Assembly (NCBI RefSeq): GCF_001427905.1
Contig: NZ_LMEF01000012.1
Coordinates: forward strand, 421,367 to 485,366
Source of the DNA: Flavobacterium sp. Root420
GTDB lineage: Bacteria; Bacteroidota; Bacteroidia; Flavobacteriales; Flavobacteriaceae
DNA length: 64,000 nucleotides
Reading direction: 5' to 3'
How positions within the stretch are numbered: the first letter of the stretch is position 1; every line of letters starts with the position of its first letter. This document shows positions 28,657-35,845 of the stretch, piece by piece. A program made the translations under genes and the position numbers. The notes beneath the pieces were generated by a model. That model saw nothing but the letters and a program-made list of their open reading frames with translations, ran no database searches and was not told where the DNA came from.

Positions 28657-28675
28657 GAAGACTAAATTAAAACTT

Positions 28676-30142
28676 ATGAAAAATAAAATGATCTTAGGTT
28701 TGCTTATTTGTGGAGGACTTGCTTTTTCGCAAACAATCAAAAAACCTTTAGTTGCGGCGATAACTGATAAGGACCTTAGAACTGATATGTACGAGATGGC
28801 TGGTGACCATTTTAACGGTCGTGAGGCAGGAACATTAGATGAGTTAAAAGTATCGATGTGGCTGGCTAATAAAGCAAAAGAAGCTGGAATGGCTCCGGCA
28901 GGAGATGACGGAACTTATTTTCAGTTTTTTGATCTATTCAGGCATCAGGTAACTCCTAATACTAAATTTAAAATTGGACAAAAAGAATACAAACTTTGGA
29001 AGGAAGTTTTGGTAGCAGAAACAACCAATATAAAAGTAGAAGGCTCTTTAGTATATCTGGGTGCGGCAACAAAAGAAGAAATCGAGAAAGCCGATGTTAA
29101 AGGAAAAGTAGTTGTTTTATTGGCTTCAAAAGAAGGAATTGCAGATGATATTTCGCTTTTTGACAGACGTTATCCCGGATTGGTAAGAAACAAATATTAC
29201 GATCTTGTAGTTAAAAAAGGAGCTGTAGCACTTATTATGGTGGCTGATGAATTAGCAGAACAAAGCTGGTCTCAGGTCGAACCACAAATGACAAGAGGAA
29301 TTTATGGAATTGAAGGTTTCCGTGATAAAATTGGTGCAACAATGCCGGTTTTTTGGGTACATGGTGATCAATTAGACTATTTAAAAAATACGAAAGATAT
29401 TTTATCTGCAGAAGTGGTTTCGGAAACCTATAAATACCCGTCAGTAAATGTGGTGGGAACTATTGCAGGAACAGATCCGAAATTAAAAAACGAATATGTG
29501 CTTTTCAGCGGCCATCAGGATCATGATGGTGTAAGACAAAAATATGGCAAAGATTCAATTTATAACGGGGCTGATGATAACGCAAGTACCTGTGTGGCGA
29601 TGTTGGCCATTGCAAGAGCGTATAAAAAACAACCAGGAAAAAGAACGGCTTTGTTCGTATTTCATGGTTCTGAAGAGAGAGGTTTGTTAGGTTCAAGATG
29701 GTATGCAGCGCATCCTACGGTTCGTGAAAAAGATATAGTAGCAGTTTTAAACGGAGACATGATCGGAAGAAATAACGTGAATCAGGCCGCTTTATTAGGT
29801 TCAAGTTCGCCTCATGAAAATTCTTCTGATTTGGTGGCTATTGCTAAAAAAGCAAATGATGAAGGACCAAAATTTGATTTGGATAAACTTTGGGACAGAC
29901 CAGAACATCCGGAATATTTTTACTTTCGTTCAGATCATTTGCCTTACGCCCGTAAAGGAATTCCGTCGGTGTTTTTTACCAGTGTTTTACACAGTCAATA
30001 CCATACGCCAATGGATGAAGCGGAGAATATCGATTACGTAAAACTGCGTAAAATGACCGAGTGGATGTATCGTACAGGATGGATTTTATCTAATGATGCA
30101 GGTCGACCTAAAACATTGCCGAATGTACAATTAGAGCGATAG
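28676..30142 (+). CDS. M28 family zinc aminopeptidase, exported
   Basis: A 488-aa secreted or periplasmic peptidase. After the signal peptide (GGLAFSQ, residue about 19) there is a protease-associated-like insert (about residues 110-240) and the M28 catalytic domain. Zinc ligands and catalytic residues are visible: SGHQDHDG, YNGADDNASTC, FHGSEERGLLGS, VLNGDMIGRN and the final His in HSQYHTPMDEA. All expected residues are there, so it should be active. Single gene between terminators. Confidence 0.92.
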   Translation: MKNKMILGLLICGGLAFSQTIKKPLVAAITDKDLRTDMYEMAGDHFNGREAGTLDELKVSMWLANKAKEAGMAPAGDDGTYFQFFDLFRHQVTPNTKFKIGQKEYKLWKEVLVAETTNIKVEGSLVYLGAATKEEIEKADVKGKVVVLLASKEGIADDISLFDRRYPGLVRNKYYDLVVKKGAVALIMVADELAEQSWSQVEPQMTRGIYGIEGFRDKIGATMPVFWVHGDQLDYLKNTKDILSAEVVSETYKYPSVNVVGTIAGTDPKLKNEYVLFSGHQDHDGVRQKYGKDSIYNGADDNASTCVAMLAIARAYKKQPGKRTALFVFHGSEERGLLGSRWYAAHPTVREKDIVAVLNGDMIGRNNVNQAALLGSSSPHENSSDLVAIAKKANDEGPKFDLDKLWDRPEHPEYFYFRSDHLPYARKGIPSVFFTSVLHSQYHTPMDEAENIDYVKLRKMTEWMYRTGWILSNDAGRPKTLPNVQLER

Positions 30143-30151
30143 AGTCTATTG

Positions 30152-30201
30152 AACGCGGATTAAACGGATTTACTTCGTAAAAACGCGGATTAAAACGGAT
30201 T
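30152..30201. repeat. Two copies of AACGCGGATTAAA(A)CGGATT
   Basis: Copies at 30152-30170 and 30182-30201. The same GCGGAT word recurs at 39898-39925 (ATCCGCG / AATCCGCG), so it is a dispersed spacer repeat family. Confidence 0.65.
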
Positions 30202-30238
30202 CCTTTTAATTTAAAAAACAATCAAATTTGCGCAAAAT

Positions 30239-30278
30239 AAAAAGAGGCTGTCTAAAATTTTAGACAGCCTCTTTTTGT
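30239..30278. terminator. Bidirectional terminator between the peptidase gene and metK
   Basis: Perfect AAAAGAGGCTGTCTAAAA / TTTTAGACAGCCTCTTTT stem; convergent genes on both sides. Confidence 0.93.
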
Positions 30279-30299
30279 ATATAAATGTTTCAGATTGAA

Positions 30300-31550
30300 T
30301 TACAATCCAAATTCTGATTTTACTTTGTCAACGAAATCAAGTTTTTCCCATGTAAACAATTCAACGGTAACCGTTTTTACATTTCCTCCCGGAGCAGAAA
30401 AAGTTTTAGTTACTACTTCTGGTTTACGTCCCATATGTCCGTAAGCAGCAGTTTCACTGTAAATTGGGTTTCTTAATTTCAAACGTTGTTCAATAAAGTA
30501 AGGACGCATATCAAAGATAGCTTCTACTTTTTTAGCGATTTCACCGTTTGTTAAGTTTACTTTAGAAGTTCCGTAAGTATCAATAAAAATACCCATTGGC
30601 TCAGCAACTCCAATTGCGTAAGAAACCTGTACTAAGATTTCGTCAGCAACACCTGCAGCAACTAAGTTTTTAGCGATATGACGTGTAGCATAAGCCGCAC
30701 TTCTGTCTACTTTACTTGGATCTTTTCCAGAGAAAGCACCACCACCGTGAGCCCCTTTTCCACCGTAAGTATCAACGATAATTTTTCTTCCTGTCAAACC
30801 AGTATCTCCGTGAGGTCCTCCAATAACGAATTTTCCTGTTGGGTTAATATGGTAGTTGATTTTATCATTAAATAAATGAGCGTGAGCTGGATTTTTAGCG
30901 ATAATTCTTGGAATAAGGATTTCGATAATATCTTTTTTGATTTTAGCCAACATGGTAGCTTCTTCATCAAAATCATCGTGTTGCGTTGAGATTACAATCG
31001 CATCAATACGAGTTGGTTTGTTATCGTCGCTATATTCTAAAGTTACCTGAGATTTAGCATCCGGACGTAAATAAGTGATTTCTTTGTTTTCACGTCTAAG
31101 AATTGCTAATTCCTGTAATAATTTATGAGATAAATCTAGTGCCAAAGGCATGTAATTTTCAGTTTCGTTAGTTGCGTAACCAAACATCATTCCCTGGTCA
31201 CCTGCACCTTGCTCTTCTGGCTTAGCTCTGTCAACACCCTGATTAATATCAGCTGATTGCTCGTGAATTGCTGATAAAATTCCACAAGAATTTGCTTCAA
31301 ACATATACTCGCTTTTTGTATAACCGATTTTACGGATTACATCGCGGGCAATTTGCTGCACATCAAGATAAGTATTCGATTTTACTTCACCTGCTAAAAT
31401 TACCTGACCTGTAGTAACAAGAGTTTCACAAGCTACTTTTGAGTCAGCGTCAAATGCCAAAAAGTTATCAATTAATGCATCCGAAATTTGATCTGCAACT
31501 TTGTCTGGATGCCCTTCACTAACAGATTCTGACGTAAATAAATAAGCCAT
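30300..31550 (-). CDS. metK: S-adenosylmethionine synthase
   Basis: Makes SAM from methionine and ATP; 416 aa. Seen: [20 protein letters not shown], the [12 protein letters not shown] hexapeptide block, the P-loop-like [19 protein letters not shown], and [20 protein letters not shown]. It lies beside the methionine gene block but is transcribed away from it. A strong promoter at 31723-31751 and a structured leader of about 165 nt precede it, so expression is probably controlled in the leader. Confidence 0.98.
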   Translation of the reverse strand: MAYLFTSESVSEGHPDKVADQISDALIDNFLAFDADSKVACETLVTTGQVILAGEVKSNTYLDVQQIARDVIRKIGYTKSEYMFEANSCGILSAIHEQSADINQGVDRAKPEEQGAGDQGMMFGYATNETENYMPLALDLSHKLLQELAILRRENKEITYLRPDAKSQVTLEYSDDNKPTRIDAIVISTQHDDFDEEATMLAKIKKDIIEILIPRIIAKNPAHAHLFNDKINYHINPTGKFVIGGPHGDTGLTGRKIIVDTYGGKGAHGGGAFSGKDPSKVDRSAAYATRHIAKNLVAAGVADEILVQVSYAIGVAEPMGIFIDTYGTSKVNLTNGEIAKKVEAIFDMRPYFIEQRLKLRNPIYSETAAYGHMGRKPEVVTKTFSAPGGNVKTVTVELFTWEKLDFVDKVKSEFGL

Positions 31551-31716
31551 AATAATTTATTAAATTAAAATTAAGCGAGGAGAAATAATTGCTGAAAAGG
31601 CTAAAGGAGAATTCCTGCTTTAGCATTTTTTAATACTGAAATCAAATCTTCAGCATTCATAATGAACCATTTCATTATGAAGAGGTTGCAATCAGTTCAA
31701 ATTTTTCCTCTGTATT
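31551..31716 (-). ncRNA. Structured metK 5' leader (candidate cis-regulatory RNA)
   Basis: From the predicted start near 31716 to the metK ATG the transcript can fold into several helices: P1 31681-31685 with 31707-31711; P2 a perfect 9-bp hairpin at 31658-31679; P3 31590-31596 with 31649-31655, which encloses P4 at 31600-31624. The S-box core sequences are absent. A 24-codon frame (31601-31675) starts in the loop of P2. The structure was found by eye; no covariation is available. Confidence 0.4.
31601..31675 (-). CDS. Possible 24-aa leader ORF of metK
   Basis: ATG to TAG frame inside the metK leader, beginning MKWFIMNAEDLISVLKN. It has two Met (1 and 6) and no Cys, so it is not an obvious Met sensor. 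Its start codon lies in the loop/stem of a perfect 9-bp hairpin. It may be chance. Confidence 0.3.
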   Translation of the reverse strand: MKWFIMNAEDLISVLKNAKAGILL

Positions 31717-31722
31717 CGCGTG

Positions 31723-31751
31723 CAAAGGTATGAAACCATTTTGATTTGCAA
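31723..31751 (-). promoter_or_regulatory. Promoter of metK
   Basis: Minus strand TTG (31751-31749), 18 bp, TACCTTTG (31730-31723). Both boxes match the flavobacterial consensus; the same TACCTTTG is used before metH. Predicted leader about 165 nt. Confidence 0.78.
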
Positions 31752-31799
31752 ATTAAACTTCAACTTTTTTTATTTTTATAAGCATAAATTTAACATAAA

Positions 31800-31821
31800 C
31801 ATACTACATTGATAGGGTAAT
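31800..31821 (+). promoter_or_regulatory. Operator-like motif, site B (upstream of leader 1)
   Basis: Contains TACTACATTGATAGGGTAAT. It shares TAC-A...TAG..TA and most other positions with sites at 32136, 42390, 43843 and 44064. It lies upstream of the -33 box of the leader-1 promoter, centred near -68. Confidence 0.55.
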
Positions 31822-31842
31822 AGAAATTAATTTGATTTTTGT

Positions 31843-31873
31843 TTGGTCGATTAAAAAATAGTTCGCACATTTG
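31843..31873 (+). promoter_or_regulatory. Promoter of leader 1
   Basis: TTG (31843), 20 bp, CACATTTG (31866-31873), one mismatch to TAnnTTTG. The same spacing occurs before leaders 2 and 3. Start of transcription near 31880. Confidence 0.55.
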
Positions 31874-31895
31874 CCTCATCAAAATAAAAGAAAAA

Positions 31896-31961
31896 ATGAA
31901 ATTAACAATTTGCAATATGTCTTGTATGATGCCGGAGCCTTCCGCAGAGACGCTATTGTAG
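31896..31961 (+). CDS. Leader peptide 1 (21 aa, Met/Cys-containing)
   Basis: Short frame with the run CNMSCMM in its first half, then PEPSAETLL and a stop. Bases 31944-31949 (GCAGAG, codons Ala-Glu) can pair with 31989-31994 (CTCTGC), the left arm of the following terminator. A ribosome stalled at the Cys/Met codons would leave this segment free to form an antiterminator; a ribosome reaching the stop would cover it. This is the logic of translational attenuation. What it controls directly is unclear, since leader 2 with its own promoter comes next. Confidence 0.6.
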   Translation: MKLTICNMSCMMPEPSAETLL

Positions 31962-31984
31962 TTTATTTTCAAACATCATATATA

Positions 31985-32016
31985 GAACCTCTGCACATCG
32001 CAGAGGTTTTTTTTTG
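31985..32016 (+). terminator. Attenuator-type terminator 1
   Basis: AACCTCTGC / GCAGAGGTT perfect stem, 5-base loop, nine T. Its left arm also pairs with the leader-1 coding segment at 31944. Confidence 0.85.
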
Positions 32017-32108
32017 TTCAAAAAATGAAATGAAACCAAAATTTTATTGGCTAATTGATGGTATTATTAAAATGATAAATTTTTTAATGTTAAATATCAA
32101 TATTTGAT

Positions 32109-32139
32109 TTGGTAGTTCGAAAAATACTTATTACATTTA
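32109..32139 (+). promoter_or_regulatory. Promoter of leader 2
   Basis: TTG (32109), 20 bp, TACATTTA (32132-32139), one mismatch to TAnnTTTG. Site C overlaps the predicted start. Confidence 0.5.
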
Positions 32140-32157
32140 CTCTATCAAATTAGTAGA
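32136..32157 (-). promoter_or_regulatory. Operator-like motif, site C (start of leader-2 transcript)
   Basis: Read on the minus strand it begins TCTACTAATTTGATAGAGTA; 16 of 22 positions equal site A at 44064. It overlaps the end of the -7 box and the predicted +1, a position typical for repression. Confidence 0.6.
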
Positions 32158-32185
32158 ATTTAAAAAAGAATTAATTTTAAATAAA

Positions 32186-32272
32186 ATGAAAATGAAAACA
32201 ATAGCAAGAACAAATATGATGTGCTGTAGTATGATGCAAATGTGCATCCAATCTTGCTGTTGCCAAAAGTAA
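32186..32272 (+). CDS. Leader peptide 2 (28 aa, extremely Met/Cys-rich)
   Basis: Of 28 residues, 7 are Met and 6 are Cys: the middle reads MMCCSMMQMC and the end SCCCQK. Such composition is hard to explain other than as a sensor of Met-tRNA and Cys-tRNA supply. The last codons contain CCAAAAG (32263-32269), which can pair with CTTTTGG (32308-32314), the left arm of terminator 2. Small hairpins AGAT/ATCT and TATAGTT/AACTATA lie between them. Stalling early in the Met/Cys run would free CCAAAAG and block termination; full translation would hide it. Downstream genes: a 62-aa protein and metY. Confidence 0.8.
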   Translation: MKMKTIARTNMMCCSMMQMCIQSCCCQK

Positions 32273-32302
32273 AAGATAGAATCTTTGTTATAGTTAAACT
32301 AT

Positions 32303-32337
32303 AAGCCCTTTTGGTCGCCATCCGGAAGGGCTTTTTC
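32303..32337 (+). terminator. Attenuator-type terminator 2 (before metY)
   Basis: 12-bp stem AAGCCCTTTTGG / CCGGAAGGGCTT (two G-U pairs) and T-run. Left arm alternatively pairs with CCAAAAG at 32263. Confidence 0.88.
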
Positions 32338-32362
32338 ATTTCAACATTTTAAATTTTAAATC

Positions 32363-32551
32363 ATGAATACATTAGATATAAATACAATCGCATTTCAGTA
32401 CTTATTGAGAACAGATTCTCAAAAAAACAATAATAAATCTGAAGAACCAGCAAATGAGGCTATAAAGTATGATCCTGCACAATATATAAAAGGTCAAAAA
32501 TCTTTATTATTTCATATGTATAATCTTGAAGAAGAAGATCTATATGTTTAG
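32363..32551 (+). CDS. Small protein of unknown function, paralogue of 35846 (SLLFxMY tail)
   Basis: A 62-aa protein, no signal peptide or membrane segment. The N-terminus (MNTLDINTIAFQYL) and the C-terminus (KSLLFHMYNLEEEDLYV) match the 65-aa protein at 35846 (MSTLNYLSRTF..., NSLLFLMYSKENETLFI); the middle is polar, Lys/Asn/Glu-rich and probably disordered. Both genes sit right after a leader-peptide attenuator and before a methionine biosynthesis gene, and both starts share TTAAAT-TCATGA context. That repeated setting argues that they are real and sulfur-related. I do not recognise the family. Confidence 0.65.
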   Translation: MNTLDINTIAFQYLLRTDSQKNNNKSEEPANEAIKYDPAQYIKGQKSLLFHMYNLEEEDLYV

Positions 32552-32632
32552 GGAATCTCAATATTCAATTTCAACGAAACAATTTCAATAACAATATATA
32601 ATAGTACTAACAATACCTAAAATTAAGAAATC

Positions 32633-33937
32633 ATGAGCACACAAAAATTTGCAACAAACGCATTACACGCAGGACACGATGTAACAAAAAACGGAAGCAC
32701 AAGAGCAGTGCCAATCTATCAAACATCTTCGTATGTTTTTAACAATGCAGATCACGCTGCCAATTTATTTGGCCTTGCCGAAGCCGGGTTTATCTACACC
32801 AGATTAAATAATCCAACAAATGATGTTTTAGAACAACGGCTTGCAGCGCTTGAAGGCGGACTTGCGGCTGTTGTGACGGCATCTGGAGCTTCAGCTATAG
32901 CAACAACTTTTTTAACCTTGCTAAAAGCAGGAGATCATATCGTGGCTTCGAATAGTTTATATGGAGGAACTTACAACCTTCTGAAAGTAACTTTACCAAG
33001 ATTAGGGATTACAACCACTTTTGTAGATCCTTCAAAACCGGAAAATTTCACAAAAGCGGCGAAGGAAAATACGCGTGCTTTCTTTGTAGAATCTTTAGGA
33101 AATCCGAAATTAGATGTTTTGGATTTGAAGGGAATTTCGGCGGAAGCCAAAAATTTCAAAGTGCCATTTATTGTAGATAATACGGTAGCTACTTCTTATT
33201 TACTAAAACCAATTGAGTACGGAGCCAATATCGTTATTCATTCCTTAACGAAATATATTGCCGGAAACGGAACTTCATTAGGAGGAGCTATTATCGATGC
33301 CGGAACTTTTGACTGGTCTAACGGAAAATTCCCTGAATTTACAGAACCTTCTGCAGGATATCACGGATTAGTGTATCACGAAGCTTTAGGAAATGCAGCC
33401 TTTATTGCGAAAGCGCGAATTGAAGGTTTGCGTGATTTTGGTGCAGCCTTAAGTCCGTTTAATGCTTTTCAAATTATTCAGGGATTGGAAACTTTGCCAA
33501 TCCGAATCAAAAAACACAGCGAAAATGCTTTGGCTTTAGCCGAATGGTTAGAGAAACAGGAAGAAGTAGTTTGGGTAAATTATCCAGGTTTGAAATCGAA
33601 TAAATATTATGATTTAGCACAGCAATATTTGCCGGAAGGACAAAGTGGAATCATCACTTTTGGATTAAAAGGTGGTTTTGAAGCAGCTAAAAAGGTTGTA
33701 GATCAAACTAAATTGTTCTCGCTTTTGGCGAATATTGGCGATACAAAATCGTTAATTATTCATCCTGCAAGTACAACCCATCAGCAATTGTCTGATGACG
33801 AACAGTTAGAAACAGGAGTTTCAAAAGATTTGATCCGACTTTCTGTTGGAATTGAAGATATAGAAGATCTTATTGCTGATTTGCAAACCGTTTTCGAAAG
33901 CGTTACGCAATCACAATATACCATCAATAAGAATTAG
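32633..33937 (+). CDS. metY: O-acetylhomoserine sulfhydrylase (MetY type)
   Basis: A 434-aa PLP enzyme of the Cys/Met metabolism (gamma) family that makes homocysteine from O-acetylhomoserine and sulfide. The N-terminal FATNALHAGHDVTKNGSTRA and YQTSSYVF, YTRLNNPTNDVLEQRLAALE, the PLP lysine in VIHSLTKYIAGNG, and HPASTTHQQLSDDEQ are typical; about 430 aa is the MetY (not MetB/MetC) length. It follows leader 2 and the 62-aa gene by 81 bp and ends in its own terminator. Control by attenuation in response to Met/Cys supply is inferred. Confidence 0.94.
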   Translation: MSTQKFATNALHAGHDVTKNGSTRAVPIYQTSSYVFNNADHAANLFGLAEAGFIYTRLNNPTNDVLEQRLAALEGGLAAVVTASGASAIATTFLTLLKAGDHIVASNSLYGGTYNLLKVTLPRLGITTTFVDPSKPENFTKAAKENTRAFFVESLGNPKLDVLDLKGISAEAKNFKVPFIVDNTVATSYLLKPIEYGANIVIHSLTKYIAGNGTSLGGAIIDAGTFDWSNGKFPEFTEPSAGYHGLVYHEALGNAAFIAKARIEGLRDFGAALSPFNAFQIIQGLETLPIRIKKHSENALALAEWLEKQEEVVWVNYPGLKSNKYYDLAQQYLPEGQSGIITFGLKGGFEAAKKVVDQTKLFSLLANIGDTKSLIIHPASTTHQQLSDDEQLETGVSKDLIRLSVGIEDIEDLIADLQTVFESVTQSQYTINKN

Positions 33938-33957
33938 GTTTTTTTGTTTTTTGTTTG

Positions 33958-34001
33958 AAAAATTGCCTTTAGCAATGTGGTGTTGCTAGAGGTGATTTTT
34001 T
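33958..34001 (+). terminator. Terminator of metY
   Basis: 17-bp stem (33959-33975 with 33983-33999) with three G-U pairs and T-run. Confidence 0.78.
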
Positions 34002-34039
34002 ATGAAAAGAAATTCAGCATAAATTTTCACCATAAGTAG

Positions 34040-34061
34040 AGACGCACAGCAGTGCGTCTCA
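34040..34061. repeat. Short palindrome GAGACGCAC-AGCA-GTGCGTCTC
   Basis: Perfect 9-bp inverted repeat in the metY-34133 spacer; of the dispersed palindromic type and without a T-run. Confidence 0.6.
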
Positions 34062-34132
34062 TATTCAAAGTTGATAATATAAATTCATTTATATGACTTA
34101 TATGGTTCAATTAACCTCAATAAATAAAAATT

Positions 34133-35221
34133 ATGTCAAAGCTTAAAATAAACATCATCCTTTTCGGAATTGGAAATATCGGAAGCACTTTGATTAATCA
34201 GATTATTGAAAGCCAGGAATTTTTTCTTCAGAGTAAAAATATTGATTTTCATTTCCCGATTATCACCAATTCTACAGTTGCCTTTTTTGAGAAAGAAGGA
34301 GTCGGATATGCTTGGGAAACCAATTTTAGACAATTGGCTGTTCCTTTTAAAATAGAAGATATTGTAGAATTTGCTAAAGAAAATGAATTCGAGAATCTGA
34401 TTGCGGTTGATGCTACGGCCAGCGACGAATTGATTGGGCACTATAATACATTGATACAAAACGGATTTAATATTGTAGCGGTAAATAAAAAAGCCAATAC
34501 ACTGCCAATTGATCTTTATAAAGAAATCAGGGAGAATCTTAAAAAGTATGATAAAGAGTTTTTGTATGAAACTTCGGTTGATACTGGTTTTCCGGTTTTG
34601 CAAACCCTGAGAGATTTATATTATTCGGGAGAGAAAATCACAAAAATTAGAGGTGTTTTCTCAGACAATCTGAGTTATGTCTTTAATCGATTTTCTACTG
34701 AAGAATCTTCTTTTTCATCAATCTTAAAAGATGCGAGTCTGTTAGGATTAATGCGGTCTACTTTTAAGGAAGATTTATCCGGAAATGATACCGCAAGAAA
34801 ATTACTGATTTTGACAAGAGAAATTGGGAAGGATTTCGAGTTTTCAGATATAAAAATCAATTCTCTTATTAAGGAGGAGTATTTAGAGAAAAACGGAATC
34901 TTAAATAGAGAGGCAGTCGACAGATCCTTCAAAATTGCAAAAATCACTCAGGCTGATAATCATGTTTTACGATATGTAGGAGAATTTGATGTGGAGCGAA
35001 ATTTATTAGAAGTTAAATTAATTTCGGAACCCATTACCTCTGCCATTGGTCAATTAAAAGGTTCTGATGCTATTTTCGAAATTTATACGCAATCGTATGC
35101 TAATGTTCCAATTGTTATTCAGGGCGCGTCTCCTTGTAAACAAGCGATTTCAAGAGGAATTATTACAGATATTTTGAAAGTGGCTGAAAAAATTAAAAAT
35201 AAGGAAGCAGTCTGGCTTTAA
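34133..35221 (+). CDS. Degenerate homoserine-dehydrogenase-like protein
   Basis: A 362-aa protein homologous to the C-terminal half of the ThrA-type protein at 37405. The Rossmann start (IILFGIGNIGSTLINQII), VAVNKKANT and the end (LKGSDAIFEIYTQSYANVPI) are kept. But the GYTEPDP substrate motif of true enzymes (present at 37405) is GLMRSTF here, losing the key Glu, and the VGAGLP turn is VDTGFP. The following Asp and Lys (EDLSGNDTARK) remain. It is therefore probably not an active homoserine dehydrogenase and may have a binding or regulatory role. It stands between the two attenuator pairs. Confidence 0.8.
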   Translation: MSKLKINIILFGIGNIGSTLINQIIESQEFFLQSKNIDFHFPIITNSTVAFFEKEGVGYAWETNFRQLAVPFKIEDIVEFAKENEFENLIAVDATASDELIGHYNTLIQNGFNIVAVNKKANTLPIDLYKEIRENLKKYDKEFLYETSVDTGFPVLQTLRDLYYSGEKITKIRGVFSDNLSYVFNRFSTEESSFSSILKDASLLGLMRSTFKEDLSGNDTARKLLILTREIGKDFEFSDIKINSLIKEEYLEKNGILNREAVDRSFKIAKITQADNHVLRYVGEFDVERNLLEVKLISEPITSAIGQLKGSDAIFEIYTQSYANVPIVIQGASPCKQAISRGIITDILKVAEKIKNKEAVWL

Positions 35222-35405
35222 AAACCAATGTCTAAATGACTTTGTGAAGTTCTTTGATAAACTGATTTGTGGAGATATTTTAAGTAAAAGCAAGTTTTTG
35301 TAAGTTTTTTACCTTGGTTATATAAAACAAAAGTTTTGTAAGATGTTTTATATCTTAAAAAAGTAGTTTTTTGTCGGATTTTCGTATTAATTTATTATTT
35401 TTTAT
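35222..35405. other. Spacer before leader 3, no gene seen
   Basis: AT-rich DNA with no open frame of note and no clear terminator for the preceding gene. Confidence 0.4.
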
Positions 35406-35436
35406 TTGTGTAATTAAAATAATATTTGCATATTTG
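35406..35436 (+). promoter_or_regulatory. Promoter of leaders 3 and 4
   Basis: TTG (35406), 20 bp, CATATTTG (35429-35436), the same spacing and nearly the same boxes as before leader 1. Predicted start near 35443. Confidence 0.55.
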
Positions 35437-35460
35437 TTAAACCCAAAAGCTACTGAATCA

Positions 35461-35529
35461 ATGAACTTAAATGTCTATAAAATGTTTTGCGCCATTTCGG
35501 TTAATACCGTTGGGAAGTCTTTTGCTTAA
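35461..35529 (+). CDS. Leader peptide 3 (22 aa)
   Basis: Begins MNLNVYKMFCAISVN, with Met8 and Cys10 as the candidate sensor codons. The last part of the coding region, 35510-35525 (TTGGGAAGTCTTTTGC), can pair with 35556-35569 (GCAAAGCCTCCCAA), which contains the left arm of terminator 3; about 13 pairs with small bulges. Same logic as leaders 1, 2 and 4. The peptide itself is less extreme in composition, so confidence rests on the layout. Confidence 0.55.
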   Translation: MNLNVYKMFCAISVNTVGKSFA

Positions 35530-35557
35530 ATTGTAAGAAAACAACAATATTATATGC

Positions 35558-35588
35558 AAAGCCTCCCAATAATTTTAGGAGGCTTTTT
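35558..35588 (+). terminator. Attenuator-type terminator 3
   Basis: Perfect AAAGCCTCC / GGAGGCTTT stem and T-run. Left arm can pair instead with 35510-35525. Confidence 0.83.
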
Positions 35589-35596
35589 AATTTTAT

Positions 35597-35701
35597 ATGA
35601 AAATGCAAGAATTTAAATTAATAAATAAATCACAGATGAATAAATCCCTACAGATGAACAAGATGTTCACTGTCGCATTTATTTGCGTACGCGTCTGTTG
35701 A
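35597..35701 (+). CDS. Leader peptide 4 (up to 34 aa, ends CVRVC)
   Basis: Starts only 9 bp after terminator 3, so it is reached by read-through of the first attenuator. Five Met, and the end reads FTVAFICVRVC; internal ATGs at 35636, 35654 or 35663 are possible starts. Three bases after the TGA lies CCAAAAG (35704-35710), complementary to CTTTTGG (35737-35743) in the left arm of terminator 4, with an AGTTT/AAACT hairpin between. A ribosome at the stop would cover CCAAAAG; one stalled at Cys30 would not. The heptamer pair is the same as in leader 2. Confidence 0.6.
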   Translation: MKMQEFKLINKSQMNKSLQMNKMFTVAFICVRVC

Positions 35702-35731
35702 TTCCAAAAGAATATATGAGTTTAAAAACTT

Positions 35732-35768
35732 AAACCCTTTTGGCATCCTGATCCAAAAGGGTTTTTTT
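35732..35768 (+). terminator. Attenuator-type terminator 4
   Basis: Perfect 12-bp stem AAACCCTTTTGG / CCAAAAGGGTTT and seven T. Left arm alternatively pairs with CCAAAAG at 35704. Confidence 0.9.
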
Positions 35769-35845
35769 ATTTCATACAGCTGGGTTAACATTAAAATAAA
35801 CGAATAATAAAGATAAATACACAAACTAAACTAAACTTAAATATC

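Noticed and set aside
30152..30201. Direct repeats as attachment sites of an element
   Set aside because: The copies are only 30 bp apart and the word recurs in other spacers; no integrase or tRNA nearby.
31551..31716. metK leader as an S-box (SAM-I) riboswitch
   Set aside because: The conserved core (GACCCGATGAA, CCTTAGCAACC, AGGTGC) seen at 36234 and 53801 is absent.
31790..31972. 60-codon minus-strand frame
   Set aside because: Antisense over promoter, operator site and leader 1; no coding character.
31871..32107. 78-codon frame over leader 1 and terminator 1
   Set aside because: It runs through the terminator hairpin and in a different frame from the Met/Cys leader; composition is that of AT-rich spacer. 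Its last 25 codons (32030-32107) could be a mini-ORF but nothing supports it.
34136..34603. 155-codon minus-strand frame
   Set aside because: Shadow of the homoserine-dehydrogenase-like gene on the other strand; low-complexity Phe/Ile-rich protein.
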